The notes under the pieces were generated by a model, which saw only the letters and a program-made list of their open reading frames with translations, was not told the origin of the DNA and did not search any database. From NCBI GenBank assembly GCA_934699065.1, contig CAKUWD010000002.1, forward strand, positions 1 to 64,000: DNA of 64,000 bases, given 5' to 3'. A program made the translations under genes and the position numbers. Each line of letters opens with the position of its first letter. The first letter of the stretch is position 1. Shown one piece after another: positions 8,359 to 17,572 of the stretch. Source of the DNA: an uncultured Treponema sp. (GTDB taxonomy: Bacteria > Spirochaetota > Spirochaetia > Treponematales > Treponemataceae).

Positions 8359-9132
8359 ATGACTTCCATTATCAAAACGCTTAGGGAAGAAAAAGGATTT
8401 TCTCAGGAAGAGCTGGCTCAAAAACTTGGAGTTTCACGCCAATCATATATTAAATATGAAAATGGGACTGTAGAACTTCCACTGGAGCTTGTTCGTAAAT
8501 TATCTTTATTATTTGAAGTAGATTATTCTTGCATCATCGATAATAAAATGCCAGTCGAACCTTCGTACAAAATACAAAAATCAGAAAAAATCGCCGAACA
8601 ATCAGATATTCGAATCAGCATTCCAGAAAATAACATTGAAAAATTCAAACAGGTCTTTCTATATATTCTTGCAAAGGTTGGAGCACGACCGAATGTAGGA
8701 CAGACAGTTTTGTATAAGCTGCTTTATTTTATTGATTTTGATTATTACGAATTGTATGAAAAACAGCTTATGGGGCTGTCTTATATTAAAAATACATTTG
8801 GTCCAACCCCGATTGACTTTGCGAAGCTTAGCAGACAGATGGTAAAAGACGGCCTGATTGAGGAAGTAAAAACTGAGTATTACAAGCACGACATGATAAA
8901 ATATCTTCCCCTCAAAGAACCAAATCTTGAACTGCTTTCTGCTCAGGAACTTGAATTCATTGATTCTGAACTTGAAAAGCATGCCGGAAAAACCGCTACG
9001 GAATTATCAAATCTTTCGCACAAAGATATTCCATGGATTGGTGCAAAGAATAAGGAAGTTTTAGATTATGAAGCTGTTTTTTATCGAACACCGGAAACTT
9101 CGGTAAGGGCTTATTGCGAGGAAGATGATTAA
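8359..9132 (+). CDS. HTH-Panacea (SocA-like) antitoxin
   Basis: 257 residues. Residues 1-60 are a Cro/C1-type HTH (FSQEELAQKLGVSRQSYIKY). Residues about 95-240 match the Panacea/DUF4065 domain: TVLYKLLYFIDFDYYELY, then a GPTPIDF motif and a charged middle. Panacea proteins are versatile antitoxins that neutralise unrelated toxins, and HTH-fused forms usually also repress their operon. The downstream RelE-like gene overlaps by eight bases, the expected cognate toxin. There is no Shine-Dalgarno; the -10 box is six bases from the ATG, so the message is probably leaderless. Confidence 0.85.
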   Translation: MTSIIKTLREEKGFSQEELAQKLGVSRQSYIKYENGTVELPLELVRKLSLLFEVDYSCIIDNKMPVEPSYKIQKSEKIAEQSDIRISIPENNIEKFKQVFLYILAKVGARPNVGQTVLYKLLYFIDFDYYELYEKQLMGLSYIKNTFGPTPIDFAKLSRQMVKDGLIEEVKTEYYKHDMIKYLPLKEPNLELLSAQELEFIDSELEKHAGKTATELSNLSHKDIPWIGAKNKEVLDYEAVFYRTPETSVRAYCEEDD

Positions 9133-9490
9133 TTACAAAACATTGCCTGAGTTTGATAAAGATTTTAAATCTCTTCTTAAGCGGTTCAGAACTCTGGAAA
9201 ATGATTTTGCAACATTTAGAAAATTCACAATAGAAACTTTTTATGAACAGAATATTCCAACGACTGCATTTGTCCCCATTGAAGGATTTTGCAATGAGAG
9301 TTATGTTTCGAATAAAGTAAGAAAGTTTGCATGTCTTTCCTTGCCAGGAAGAGGAAATCAATCTGGCATCAGAATTATTTTTGTATGGCAGGAAAAGATA
9401 TGCACAGTTACCTTTGTTGAGATTTATTTTAAGGGTGATAAAACTGAGGAAGACCGGGAGAGGTTGAAAAAGTTTTTGAAGAAAATTTAA
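9125..9490 (+). CDS. RelE/ParE-fold toxin partner
   Basis: 121 residues. The pattern FDKDFKSLLKRFRTLENDF, then LSLPGRGNQSGIRIIFVW and VTFVEIYFKGDK, followed by a basic C-terminal helix, follows the RelE/ParE superfamily (helical hairpin, then a beta-sheet with a G-x-R-I/V-I/V strand and a late EIY-K-K segment). Members are mostly ribosome-dependent mRNA interferases or gyrase poisons; which applies here cannot be told. It overlaps the Panacea antitoxin gene by eight bases, so the two are expressed together. Confidence 0.72.
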   Translation: MINYKTLPEFDKDFKSLLKRFRTLENDFATFRKFTIETFYEQNIPTTAFVPIEGFCNESYVSNKVRKFACLSLPGRGNQSGIRIIFVWQEKICTVTFVEIYFKGDKTEEDRERLKKFLKKI

Positions 9491-9501
9491 GGAGATAAGA
9501 A

Positions 9502-10173
9502 ATGATGAACAAAGAACAATTTAAGAGATTGACTTCATTGATTTTACTGGGTAAAGAAAATCCAAAAGGCCGTATTAAATCTGTTTTGTCCTGGGAATTA
9601 GTTTTTATAACAATAGATTTTCTGCTAATTATGATTACTGCTATTGTAGGAAAGCATCTGAATAATCTGCATAAAAAACAAATCTGGTTTTGTTTTATAA
9701 TGATTCTTTATATGCTTGATTTTTGTTTTTTATTATTTCTAATTATTCGAAGTATAGTTAATTATATAAAATTAAAACCTAATTTTGTTAATACTCTATA
9801 TTCTGCTCTTGAAACAGATGAAAAAATAAAAAATGACATATTCGAAATCTGTAATGAAATTGAAAATAGTAATTCTGGAGAAATTTCAAAATATCATAAT
9901 TTATTGAAAGAAAGAGTTGCTTTGATAAAAAAACGTATGCCACTTATGTTTGAAGGAAAAGAAGTTGGTGGTATTCTGCTCATCATCACCATAGTAATGA
10001 ATAGCATAAAAGGGTTTGATGAAGTAGTAAAATCTGATAGCATTTTAAGAATTATAGCTTATTCTCTTTCTATTGCTGTTCCTGCTGCATATTGTTTGAT
10101 GCAGCATTATATTTATAAGCTTGAGATGCTTATTTTTTATTTGGCTTCATGGGAAAAAGAAATTAAATCGTAA
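9502..10173 (+). CDS. Membrane protein of unknown function
   Basis: 223 residues with a pair of membrane helices near residues 32-52 and 60-85, a long charged cytoplasmic segment (about 95-155) and two further helices (about 155-175 and 180-205). A good Shine-Dalgarno (AAGGAGATAAG) precedes the start; MMNKEQ leaves two possible Met starts. It lies 11 bases after the RelE-like toxin and may be a third gene of that operon. The architecture is reminiscent of small effector-type membrane proteins in defence islands, but no family was recognised. Confidence 0.65.
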   Translation: MMNKEQFKRLTSLILLGKENPKGRIKSVLSWELVFITIDFLLIMITAIVGKHLNNLHKKQIWFCFIMILYMLDFCFLLFLIIRSIVNYIKLKPNFVNTLYSALETDEKIKNDIFEICNEIENSNSGEISKYHNLLKERVALIKKRMPLMFEGKEVGGILLIITIVMNSIKGFDEVVKSDSILRIIAYSLSIAVPAAYCLMQHYIYKLEMLIFYLASWEKEIKS

Positions 10174-10282
10174 CCATTTCTTCTGCAATCCTCCACATCA
10201 TCCCCCTCCCCAAATCTCCTTGAATCTTCTGTTAGTCTATGCTAACCTTTGTGTAAAATAAAGCAAAAATGGAGGAATCAAA

Positions 10283-10903
10283 ATGACACTGACAAAAATC
10301 TTCTTTATTCTTGCTGCCTTAGGGCACTGCCTTTGTGCCTGGTGCGATATCCTGCTTACCTACACACCAAACGGCAAGTTTTCTTTTAAGATGATGAGCA
10401 GCAACGAAAAAATGCAGCAGATTTTCAAGGGGACTCCGCTCCGCAATTCCATGATGTCAATCGGCTTTGGTTTTGTTGCCATGTGCCTTTCTGTTTGCGG
10501 CTACATGGCTCTTGCCAGTTATGTAAACAACTTTTCTCACACACTAGCCCTTCTGATTTTTGCAGGCGTTCTGCTTGGTTATCTTGCAGGCATTCCCCAT
10601 CACATAATCTGCGGACTTTGCGAATGGATTTATATAAAATTTGACTGCAGCGACCAGTCCCGCCTTACCATAACGGATATGTTCAAAAAGACTTCCTTCA
10701 CGATGATTTTGTGTTATCTTGGACAGGCAGTTTTTTCCATTGCATTTTTTGTTGCAGTTGTCGCCGGTATTACACCCCTTCCCCACTGGGCCTGCCTGTT
10801 CAACATTCTTCCGCTGGTTGTTCTGCTTTCTGCCTGCCGCCTTCCCGGAGCCGGAAATTTTGCAGGGGCAATTCAATTTCTTGCCCTGGTGTTTTTGGTG
10901 TAA
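10283..10903 (+). CDS. Multi-pass membrane protein
   Basis: 206 residues, about six transmembrane helices, with charged loops (NEKMQQIFKGTP; CSDQSRLTITDMFKK). A strong Shine-Dalgarno (GGAGGA) lies five bases from the ATG. The motif GIPHHIICGLCEW in the middle has two His and two Cys in a membrane context. Codon use and GC are higher than in the preceding accessory block, so this marks the return to core-type DNA. Family not recognised; function unknown. Confidence 0.7.
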   Translation: MTLTKIFFILAALGHCLCAWCDILLTYTPNGKFSFKMMSSNEKMQQIFKGTPLRNSMMSIGFGFVAMCLSVCGYMALASYVNNFSHTLALLIFAGVLLGYLAGIPHHIICGLCEWIYIKFDCSDQSRLTITDMFKKTSFTMILCYLGQAVFSIAFFVAVVAGITPLPHWACLFNILPLVVLLSACRLPGAGNFAGAIQFLALVFLV

Positions 10904-10950
10904 AAGAGGCCACATACAAAACCAAATGAGAAACTCAAGGCTTACATATC

Positions 10951-11703
10951 TCATCGTGCCCTAGCCCTTGCTTCCTCAGTCAAATCCTTTATGATTTCAC
11001 TTGCGATGATAAGCCCAGCCACAGACGGAACAAAAGCTGTGCTGCCGGGGATGTCGCGGCGGACGGTGCTTTTGCTGTCGGCGGAACTTTCCTCATGCTG
11101 GATTGCTTCAATTGGGCGCAGGACTTTTTCGGTGGAAAAGACGACCTTTACGTTTTTGATTTTGCGTTTTTTGCATTCCTGGCGCATTACGCGGGCGAGA
11201 GGGCACACGGTGGTCTGGGAGATGTCTGCAACCTGAAACTGGGTCGGGTCCATCTTATTGCCGGCTCCCATGCTGCAAATGATTTTTGTGCCGGCTTCTT
11301 TTGCCTGCATTATCAGATTGATTTTTGCTGTGACTGTATCAACTGCGTCTACGACATAATCGTATTTTGAAAAGTCAAATTGGTCGCGGGTTTCGGGAAG
11401 GTAAAAGCATTTGTGAACGTTGACCTCGGCAGAAGGATTGATGTCGAGGATTCGTTCCTTCATTACATCAACTTTATATTTACCGATGGTCGAATGTGTT
11501 GCAATAATCTGTCGGTTGAGATTTGTGAGGCTGACTGTATCATTATCAATAATATCAATATGCTGAATGCCGGAGCGGACAAGGGCTTCAACGGTATAGC
11601 CTCCAACGCCGCCGATTCCAAAAACTGCAACGTGAGCCTTGTGCAAAATTTCCATGGCTTCTTTGCCAAGAAGCAGTTCTGTTCTTGAAAACTGATTTAA
11701 CAT
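10951..11703 (-). CDS. tcdA: tRNA threonylcarbamoyladenosine dehydratase
   Basis: E1-like enzyme that uses ATP to convert t6A37 of tRNAs to the cyclic ct6A form. 250 residues, the usual length. Residues about 25-45 carry the Rossmann ATP-binding motif AVFGIGGVGGYTVEALVRSG; then IIDNDTVSLTNLNRQ (E1-family adenylation site) and CSMGAGNKMDPTQF. The C-terminal GSTAFVPSVAGLIIASE is typical. Divergently transcribed from the exonuclease gene. It stands alone, without the CsdA/CsdE partners seen in enterobacteria. Confidence 0.93.
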   Translation of the reverse strand: MLNQFSRTELLLGKEAMEILHKAHVAVFGIGGVGGYTVEALVRSGIQHIDIIDNDTVSLTNLNRQIIATHSTIGKYKVDVMKERILDINPSAEVNVHKCFYLPETRDQFDFSKYDYVVDAVDTVTAKINLIMQAKEAGTKIICSMGAGNKMDPTQFQVADISQTTVCPLARVMRQECKKRKIKNVKVVFSTEKVLRPIEAIQHEESSADSKSTVRRDIPGSTAFVPSVAGLIIASEIIKDLTEEARARAR

Positions 11704-11809
11704 CTTATTTCCTATCTGATTGATGGGCTATTATAGCAAAATATTCTGTTCTTCTCCACTATGATGAAATTACCACAAAAATTTATTATACTGATGGAAG
11801 GAGCATATT

Positions 11810-12640
11810 ATGACTTTTATTTCATGGAACATAGATTCAATTAATGCAGCACTCACTTCGACTTCGGACAGGGCGCAGCTTTCTCAGGCGGTGCTTAAAA
11901 AGCTTGGCGACTATAATGCTGATGTAATTGCGATTCAGGAAACCAAGCTTCCTGCCGAGGGACCAAGCCCAAAGCACCTGGAGTTGCTGGCAGATTATTT
12001 TCCGGGTTATAAAATTGAGTGGCTTTCTTCTGTACCGCCTGCCAAAAAAGGTTATGCGGGCACTATGATTTTATACAAGGAAGGCATGTCGGCCAGCCGC
12101 GAAGTACCACGACTTGGCGCCCCAGATACAATGGACGATGAGGGCCGCCTTCTCACTCTGGACTTCGGTGCCTTTTATTTTGTAAACGTTTATACTCCAA
12201 ACTCGGGTGATGGTCTTAAGCGCCTGGCCGAACGCCAGAAGTGGGACCTGCTTTATGCGGACTACATTTCCAGCCTTGATGCCAAAAAGCCGGTTATTGC
12301 CTGCGGCGACTTCAATGTTGCCCACAAGGAAATTGACCTTGCAAACCCGGCATCCAATCATTTTTCTGCCGGCTTTACCAACGAGGAGCGTGAGGGCTTT
12401 ACAAAGCTTCTTGCCCACGGCTTTACCGATAGCTTTCGCCACATCCACGGCGACGTAAAAGATATTTATTCCTGGTGGGGTCAGAGAATCAAGACATCAA
12501 AAATTAATAACTCGGGCTGGCGTATTGATTACTTCCTCGTGAGCGACCGCATCAAAGAACAGATCAAAAAATCAGAGATGATAGATTCGGGCCCACGTCA
12601 GGATCACACTCCAATTCTTCTGGAAATTGATATTGGCTAA
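11810..12640 (+). CDS. xth: Exodeoxyribonuclease III / AP endonuclease
   Basis: Cleaves DNA at abasic sites and removes 3' blocking groups during base-excision repair. 276 residues. Conserved blocks of the exonuclease-endonuclease-phosphatase fold are present: WNIDSINA, QETKLP (metal-binding Glu), VYTPNSGDG, CGDFNVAHKEIDL, YSWWGQR, WRIDYFLVS and DHTPI (catalytic Asp-His pair). Shine-Dalgarno GAAGGAG lies eight bases before the ATG. The next gene starts 18 bases after its stop on the same strand. Confidence 0.94.
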   Translation: MTFISWNIDSINAALTSTSDRAQLSQAVLKKLGDYNADVIAIQETKLPAEGPSPKHLELLADYFPGYKIEWLSSVPPAKKGYAGTMILYKEGMSASREVPRLGAPDTMDDEGRLLTLDFGAFYFVNVYTPNSGDGLKRLAERQKWDLLYADYISSLDAKKPVIACGDFNVAHKEIDLANPASNHFSAGFTNEEREGFTKLLAHGFTDSFRHIHGDVKDIYSWWGQRIKTSKINNSGWRIDYFLVSDRIKEQIKKSEMIDSGPRQDHTPILLEIDIG

Positions 12641-12658
12641 ATTAGAGTCTTCAAAAAT

Positions 12659-13297
12659 ATGCTGTCTCATAACTTCGAAATCCAGTCTTTCGACATGAAA
12701 AATATTCCTCTTATGCTTGAGGTGGTCTTGCCCATGTGGAGCTCTCAGGAATGGGATATTAATTTTCGCCGCTTTTATGTTGAGCACATTATCCGCAGTA
12801 ATTATTTTGAAAATGAACTGCATTATCAGCTGGTAGAAAAAGCGGGGAGAGCCGACGAACTTCGCAGCACCCCGACCACCAGCGAGTTTTGCGCCATGGC
12901 CTTCTTTGCCCGCAAAAGTGATATCTGCAAAGCCGAAGACTGGTACAAGCTTGAAGCCAAAAAATTTCCGCAGGATTTGCAGTACTCAACAAAATTGGGC
13001 AAAGCCTACATCGAACTGATGGACGAAAAGACCCGGGCTTTAATGAAAGACGATGATATCCAGCTCACTCTTTACATCAGCCGGAAAAAGGGCTGCGGCT
13101 CAAAGCTGCTGAATGAACTTTGCAACCAGCTGCGAGTTCAGGGCTATAAAAATCTTTACCTCTGGACCGACTGCGAATGCGACTGGCAATGGTACACAGA
13201 CCACGGCTACGAGCTGGTTTCAAAAGATATATACGAGCCCTTCACAGAACAGGATGGCGAAGATTATCTTACTTATATTTTCAGAAAGGCACTATAG
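12659..13297 (+). CDS. GNAT-family acetyltransferase
   Basis: 212 residues. The C-terminal half shows the GNAT acetyl-CoA site: ISRKKGCGSKLLNELCNQL (the R/K-x-G-x-G/S loop and helix), followed by LYLWTDCECDWQWYTDHGYELV, the late beta-strand with the Y-x-x-x-G-Y motif. The N-terminal half is unusual for its size and contains a GC-rich stretch coding AGRADELRSTPTTSE, which may be an insertion. It follows the exonuclease gene closely and may share its transcript. Substrate unknown. Confidence 0.8.
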   Translation: MLSHNFEIQSFDMKNIPLMLEVVLPMWSSQEWDINFRRFYVEHIIRSNYFENELHYQLVEKAGRADELRSTPTTSEFCAMAFFARKSDICKAEDWYKLEAKKFPQDLQYSTKLGKAYIELMDEKTRALMKDDDIQLTLYISRKKGCGSKLLNELCNQLRVQGYKNLYLWTDCECDWQWYTDHGYELVSKDIYEPFTEQDGEDYLTYIFRKAL

Positions 13298-13371
13298 ATT
13301 TTCAAGCTCAATTTAGCATTCGGAAGAATAAATGTATATTCCTTTTTTAAAAGGTTCAGTATAATTTAAGT

Positions 13372-14691
13372 ATGAACATTTCAGTAAATCTTTCAAATCC
13401 GTTTGTTTTAATTTTTCTATGTGGAACAATTGCTACTTTTTTGATTAATCATTTTCTTGAGTTTATTGATTTTCGTGCGCGATCGAAAAATGGTGGCAGC
13501 ATCCCGACAGTTTTACAGAACATTCCCCTTGCCACAGAAACCTTTGATACAAAAAAACTAAAAAATATCAGCGCTTATGAAAACGCAAAATATTTTAAGT
13601 GGTGCCTGTCTTCGGTCTTTACAGTTGCGCTTGATCTTGCTCTTGTGATTTTTGGTTTCTATCCTTTTGTATTTTATTTTGTTTGTGGCATTACAGGGTT
13701 TCCCTCAGGAATCGGAAACAGCTTCTGCGTTTTCTTTTTATTTATGATTCTTACAGCAGTGCCTTCGTTTGTCCTCGATATTCCTTTTTCACTTTACAGC
13801 GAATTTGTCCTTGAAAAGAAATTCGGTTTTTCTAATATGACCTTAAAACTCTGGATAGCCGACACGCTGAAGAGCATGATTATTGGTCTTGTTTTGATGG
13901 CCCTTTTGACTTTTGTTGCTGCGGTGGCTTTTGTAAAATTCGCAGGCAGCTGGTGGTTTATTCTCGCCGCAGTTTTGATAGCTTTTACTTTTATTATGCA
14001 GGTTGTTTATCCAAAATTTATTGCACCGCTTTTTAATAAGTTCAGTCCACTGGAAGACGGCGAGGCAAAAGACAAAATCATGGCCATTCTCGAAAAAGTC
14101 GGATTTAAAAACGGCGGCCTTTTTGTGATGGATGCCTCAAAGCGAAGCGGTCACAGCAATGCTTATTTCAGCGGATTTGGAAAAACAAAACGCATCGTCC
14201 TTTACGATACACTTTTAAAATCTCTAACCCCGGACGAGCTTGCAGCTGTTCTTGGTCATGAGCTTGGACACTTTAAGCTTCACCACATCACAAAACGTCT
14301 TTTCATTATGATTCCAATGGAATTTGTAGTAACCTTCCTTTTATATAAGATGGCACGTATTCCAGAGCTATATTACGCTTTCGGCTTTTTAGACGATATC
14401 ACAGCGGAAACCATAACAAATGTTCAGTTTATCGGAATCTTCCTTGCCTCAATGCTCTGGGGTGCAATCAGCGAAATCGTAACACCAGTATCAAATATTT
14501 TCTCACGCAAGCAGGAATATCAGGCAGACGCTTTTGGAGCTGATGCCTGCGGGAGCCCTGAGCCACTCATTAACGGCCTTATCAAACTCAACAGCGAAAA
14601 TCTTTCTGAGCTGATTCCGCCCAAACTTTACGTCTTCTGGAATTACTCGCATCCAACTCTCGTAGAAAGAATAGAAAAGCTTAGAGAGTAA
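13372..14691 (+). CDS. M48 family metallopeptidase, Ste24/CAAX type
   Basis: 439-residue integral membrane zinc protease. Zinc site HELGH at residues 296-300, third ligand Glu382 in EYQADAFGAD. About seven membrane helices, and a long N-terminal region of the Ste24 (CAAX prenyl protease 1) type (FVLEKKFGFSNMTLKLW) rather than the shorter HtpX type. In bacteria such enzymes clear misfolded membrane proteins; bacteria lack most farnesylated CAAX substrates. The reading frame after its stop stays open through gene debris to 15144. Confidence 0.92.
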   Translation: MNISVNLSNPFVLIFLCGTIATFLINHFLEFIDFRARSKNGGSIPTVLQNIPLATETFDTKKLKNISAYENAKYFKWCLSSVFTVALDLALVIFGFYPFVFYFVCGITGFPSGIGNSFCVFFLFMILTAVPSFVLDIPFSLYSEFVLEKKFGFSNMTLKLWIADTLKSMIIGLVLMALLTFVAAVAFVKFAGSWWFILAAVLIAFTFIMQVVYPKFIAPLFNKFSPLEDGEAKDKIMAILEKVGFKNGGLFVMDASKRSGHSNAYFSGFGKTKRIVLYDTLLKSLTPDELAAVLGHELGHFKLHHITKRLFIMIPMEFVVTFLLYKMARIPELYYAFGFLDDITAETITNVQFIGIFLASMLWGAISEIVTPVSNIFSRKQEYQADAFGADACGSPEPLINGLIKLNSENLSELIPPKLYVFWNYSHPTLVERIEKLRE

Positions 14692-15144
14692 TATGCTCAA
14701 AATTTTGACAACTATCAGAATCTGATTTCTCAGCACAAAACAATCATTTCTATTCTTACTTCTTTCTGTTATATAATCCCAATTCTTTTGTGCTGTCTGT
14801 ATGTATTTACAATAAACGAAAAAAATGTCCGAAAGCGTTTTATTAATCTGCCTATTGCTTATGCAACAATCAGTATAAGCGGGTGGATATATTATTATCT
14901 CGCAGAAGTTATAACTCTTTTTATCAGTAAAATTTATTTTGGGAACTGTACAATGCGCTTTCATAAGACTACTGTATTTTTAGCTGTCTTTGTATGTACA
15001 GTTTTTTCTTCCTGTTCAAAGAATATGAAAGTAAAGTCCTTTACTGCAATGAATACATACATGACAGTAAAGTCTTATGGTCCGCAAGCAAAGAAGATAA
15101 ATCAAAAGGTTCAGAATGAAATTGATTTAGGCATGAAAGAGTAA
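14692..15144 (+). pseudogene. Gene debris: membrane segment fused to ApbE N-terminus
   Basis: Directly after the M48 stop, one frame stays open to 15144. The first part (NLISQHKTIISILTSFCYII..., then ATISISGWIYYYLAEV) resembles the N-terminal membrane region of a sensor or cyclase protein and lacks a proper start. From the ATG at 14953 a 63-residue lipoprotein start follows (lipobox SSC; then FTAMNTYMTVKSYG and a short helix), which looks like the first about 60 residues of an ApbE-type FAD:protein FMN transferase, cut off before the active site. Both parts are fragments; the short lipoprotein might still be translated. Confidence 0.55.
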
Positions 15145-15171
15145 AAAATATTTAAGCAATATAGAAACAAA

Positions 15172-15205
15172 AAACCCATTCTGTTATCAGAACGGGTTTT
15201 ATTTT
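15172..15205. terminator. Bidirectional intrinsic terminator
   Basis: AAACCCATTCTG and CAGAACGGGTTT form a 12-base-pair stem around TTAT, with T-rich sequence on the plus side and A-rich sequence on the other. It separates the plus-strand debris from the convergent gene ending at 15223. Confidence 0.85.
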
Positions 15206-15222
15206 ATATCCTTTATTTCACA

Positions 15223-16125
15223 TTAACTGTTGATAAAGAACAAAGAAAAGAAAATATAAACGCTTCCAAACAACATAATGATGTTGCTGAACAGGTGCAT
15301 AAATTTAATTTTCTTAAGATTATAGAAGATGATTCCTACGAGATAGAAGACAGCACCAAGAACAAGCATGCTGAAACTTTTTGAAGAAAGAACTTCAAAG
15401 AGATTCTTTGCAACTACAAGACCAGAGAAGCCAGCAAGAATGTAAAGAATAACATTTAACTTTGCATATTTCTGACCTGAAATTGCATAGAAAAGAATTC
15501 CTACCAGAACAATTGCCCAGACAATTCCAAAAAGAATCCAGCCTGTCGTTCCCTGAATCTTAGTGATTGTATATGCACTATAGCCAAATCCGATAATCAG
15601 GAATGATAAAACATGTGACAAACGATCAAAAACCTGTTTTGCAGTAAGGTTTGTAAGTGCATGCTGAAGCAGAGAACTGAGATACATCAAAATCATTGAA
15701 ATACCAAAGAACGAATAAAATACAATCGTTGTATTAAAGAAGCTTGTAACATTTCGCATTGCAAGAGTATCAAGAATTGCAGTTGCAGCAATAAAGAGAG
15801 AAGCTCCTATTCCCTGAACAATTGAACTTGCAATTTCTTCGCCGGTTGTTAAACGACGGGTATTTTTTGTAAGCTCCAGAATACGTTTCTCACTTGCGAT
15901 TCGTCTTTCTGCACGCTTTTTTGCTTTTTCATTTTTTGCGTACTCAGCTGCAGCGTATTTTGCTTTGAGACGTTCCGGGTCTTCGGCATACTGAATCTGG
16001 ATCTGCTGAACAGCATTTTCATAATCAATTTTAAGCTGCTTGAGTCTTGAGCGCTTCTTTTTCTTTAATGATTTGAGAGTTGATTTTCTAACTGCTTTTT
16101 CAGCAATATCATCTTGTCTGGACAT
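15223..16125 (-). CDS. Hemolysin III (YqfA/TrhA) family membrane protein
   Basis: 300 residues. Residues about 95-300 hold seven membrane helices with the family layout: TTGEEIASSIVQGIGA at the start, LMYLSSLLQHAL (equivalent of the S..YH motif) and DRLSHVLSFLIIGFGYSAYT (equivalent of the D-H helix). Family members belong to the PAQR-like superfamily and some control membrane energetics. The first about 90 residues are an unusual, very basic coiled-coil extension (KSLKKKKRSRLKQLK ...), not part of the common domain and probably cytoplasmic. Confidence 0.85.
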   Translation of the reverse strand: MSRQDDIAEKAVRKSTLKSLKKKKRSRLKQLKIDYENAVQQIQIQYAEDPERLKAKYAAAEYAKNEKAKKRAERRIASEKRILELTKNTRRLTTGEEIASSIVQGIGASLFIAATAILDTLAMRNVTSFFNTTIVFYSFFGISMILMYLSSLLQHALTNLTAKQVFDRLSHVLSFLIIGFGYSAYTITKIQGTTGWILFGIVWAIVLVGILFYAISGQKYAKLNVILYILAGFSGLVVAKNLFEVLSSKSFSMLVLGAVFYLVGIIFYNLKKIKFMHLFSNIIMLFGSVYIFFSLFFINS

Positions 16126-16205
16126 AGGAATACCTCATTTTTTCGATTTAATTTATTATGACATTTTTTAGTGATTTTGTCAAAGTAAATCTATAAGGTA
16201 TAAAC

Positions 16206-17015
16206 CTATCGGGTACAGAGTTCGTATAAAAGTACACCTGCTGCTACAGAAACATTGAGGCTGTCAATTTTTCCGCAGGTTGGAATTGAGACGATTGTAT
16301 CACATTGTTTTTCGAGGAGTTGAGAGATACCTGTCCCCTCGCTGCCCATGATAAGAACGGATTTCGCAGGGAAATCAATTTTGCGGCAGTTTTCTCCACC
16401 GGCATCTGCGCCATAAATCCAGAAACCGGCCTGCTTTAGCTGTTCAGCCGCACGCACAAGATTGTTTACAATTGCGACCGGAACCCAGGCGCTGGCTCCT
16501 GCACTAGTACGACCAATAACTTCGTTGCCTGCAATATCGCTGGCAGAATTGTGTTCCGGAATAATTACAAGAGAAGCACCAAACTGGTCGCAGCTTCGAA
16601 GAATGGCACCTACATTATGAGGGTCGGTAATGCTGTCGAGAATTACCACAGTCTGACGAACTGCGCCTTCTTCTCCGGCTTCACCACTATGAGTTTTCAC
16701 CCAGGAATCAAAGTCCACAAGATTTGCCGCCGGCTGCTTACCACCGCCAGAAATCTCCATAACAATACCGCGATGGTCTCGCAGAGTTTCATCGAGCCCT
16801 CTTACCATCTTATCAAGTTCAGCATCTTCAGTCTGCTGGCAGGTAATTCCCGCTTCCTTTGCGGCAGCAAGAATCTTTTTTACACGCGGTCCCGGTTTGC
16901 TGAAATAAATCTTATAACCAGCGGCAGGAGCCGAAGAACCAGACTGGCCAGCTTGCGTATTTTTTTTCTGGGAACGAACTTTTTCTTCGATTGAGTGAAA
17001 ACCTGTTATAAACAT
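16206..17015 (-). CDS. rlmB: TrmH/RlmB-type rRNA 2'-O-methyltransferase
   Basis: SpoU-family methyltransferase that modifies 23S rRNA ribose (RlmB methylates G2251 in E. coli); use of that exact target is inference. 269 residues from MFITGFHSIEEKV; the frame extends upstream into the preceding gene but that start is unlikely. N-terminal RNA-binding part about 1-100, then the trefoil-knot domain with motif 1 ILDSITDPHNVGAILRSCDQF, motif 2 LIMGSEGTGIS and motif 3 IPTCGKIDSLNVSVAAGVLLYE. Four bases after the stop of the SEC-C gene, so probably cotranscribed with it. Confidence 0.93.
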   Translation of the reverse strand: MFITGFHSIEEKVRSQKKNTQAGQSGSSAPAAGYKIYFSKPGPRVKKILAAAKEAGITCQQTEDAELDKMVRGLDETLRDHRGIVMEISGGGKQPAANLVDFDSWVKTHSGEAGEEGAVRQTVVILDSITDPHNVGAILRSCDQFGASLVIIPEHNSASDIAGNEVIGRTSAGASAWVPVAIVNNLVRAAEQLKQAGFWIYGADAGGENCRKIDFPAKSVLIMGSEGTGISQLLEKQCDTIVSIPTCGKIDSLNVSVAAGVLLYELCTR

Positions 17016-17019
17016 ACAG

Positions 17020-17517
17020 TTAGCGTCCGCAGCACTGCTTATACTTTTTACCGCTTCCACATGGACATGGATCGTTGCGGCCAACTTTTGCACCAACGCG
17101 CTTTACTGTTGTAGGAATTACATTTCCAGCAACATATTTCCAGTCATCATCAACTTTTTTGAAAAGAGAAATTTCGTGATGAATGTCGTGCATATTGTGA
17201 AGAGTATAATCAGCTTCGAACTCTACAATTTCTTCGCCTTCTTTTTCGCCCTTTTCTGTGCGCAAAATCTTAAGACCGTTCCACTGTGACTGCTTGCTCC
17301 AGTCTTCTGTTGCCTTACGGTCAATTTCGCCGATTCCTTCGCCTTCTTCGCAAGAGTTAATGATGTAGTCAATTTCACCAACTACATAAGAGGTGTAGCG
17401 AGCGCGCATACATGCTTCTGCGCTAGGGGCTTTAATTTTTCCTTTAATAATTGGTTCACAGCATTCGCCGTATTTCTTGCCCGAACCACAAGGGCATAAT
17501 TCGTTTGTATTACTCAT
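17020..17517 (-). CDS. YchJ-like protein with two SEC-C motifs
   Basis: 165 residues starting [17 protein letters not shown] zinc-binding motifs (CPCGSGKKY...CC) stand at both ends, around a YchJ/UPF0225 NTF2-like middle ([36 protein letters not shown]). The frame is open further upstream, but the 48 extra residues are coded by repeat DNA (MVELVETT...), so the internal start is chosen. Role of the family is unclear; SEC-C motifs bind zinc and often contact SecB or ribosomes. Upstream member of an operon with rlmB. Confidence 0.88.
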   Translation of the reverse strand: MSNTNELCPCGSGKKYGECCEPIIKGKIKAPSAEACMRARYTSYVVGEIDYIINSCEEGEGIGEIDRKATEDWSKQSQWNGLKILRTEKGEKEGEEIVEFEADYTLHNMHDIHHEISLFKKVDDDWKYVAGNVIPTTVKRVGAKVGRNDPCPCGSGKKYKQCCGR

Positions 17518-17572
17518 AATCAGACATTCTAGTGAATTTACAAACTGTCTACAAGATAATTTTTTTGGACGT

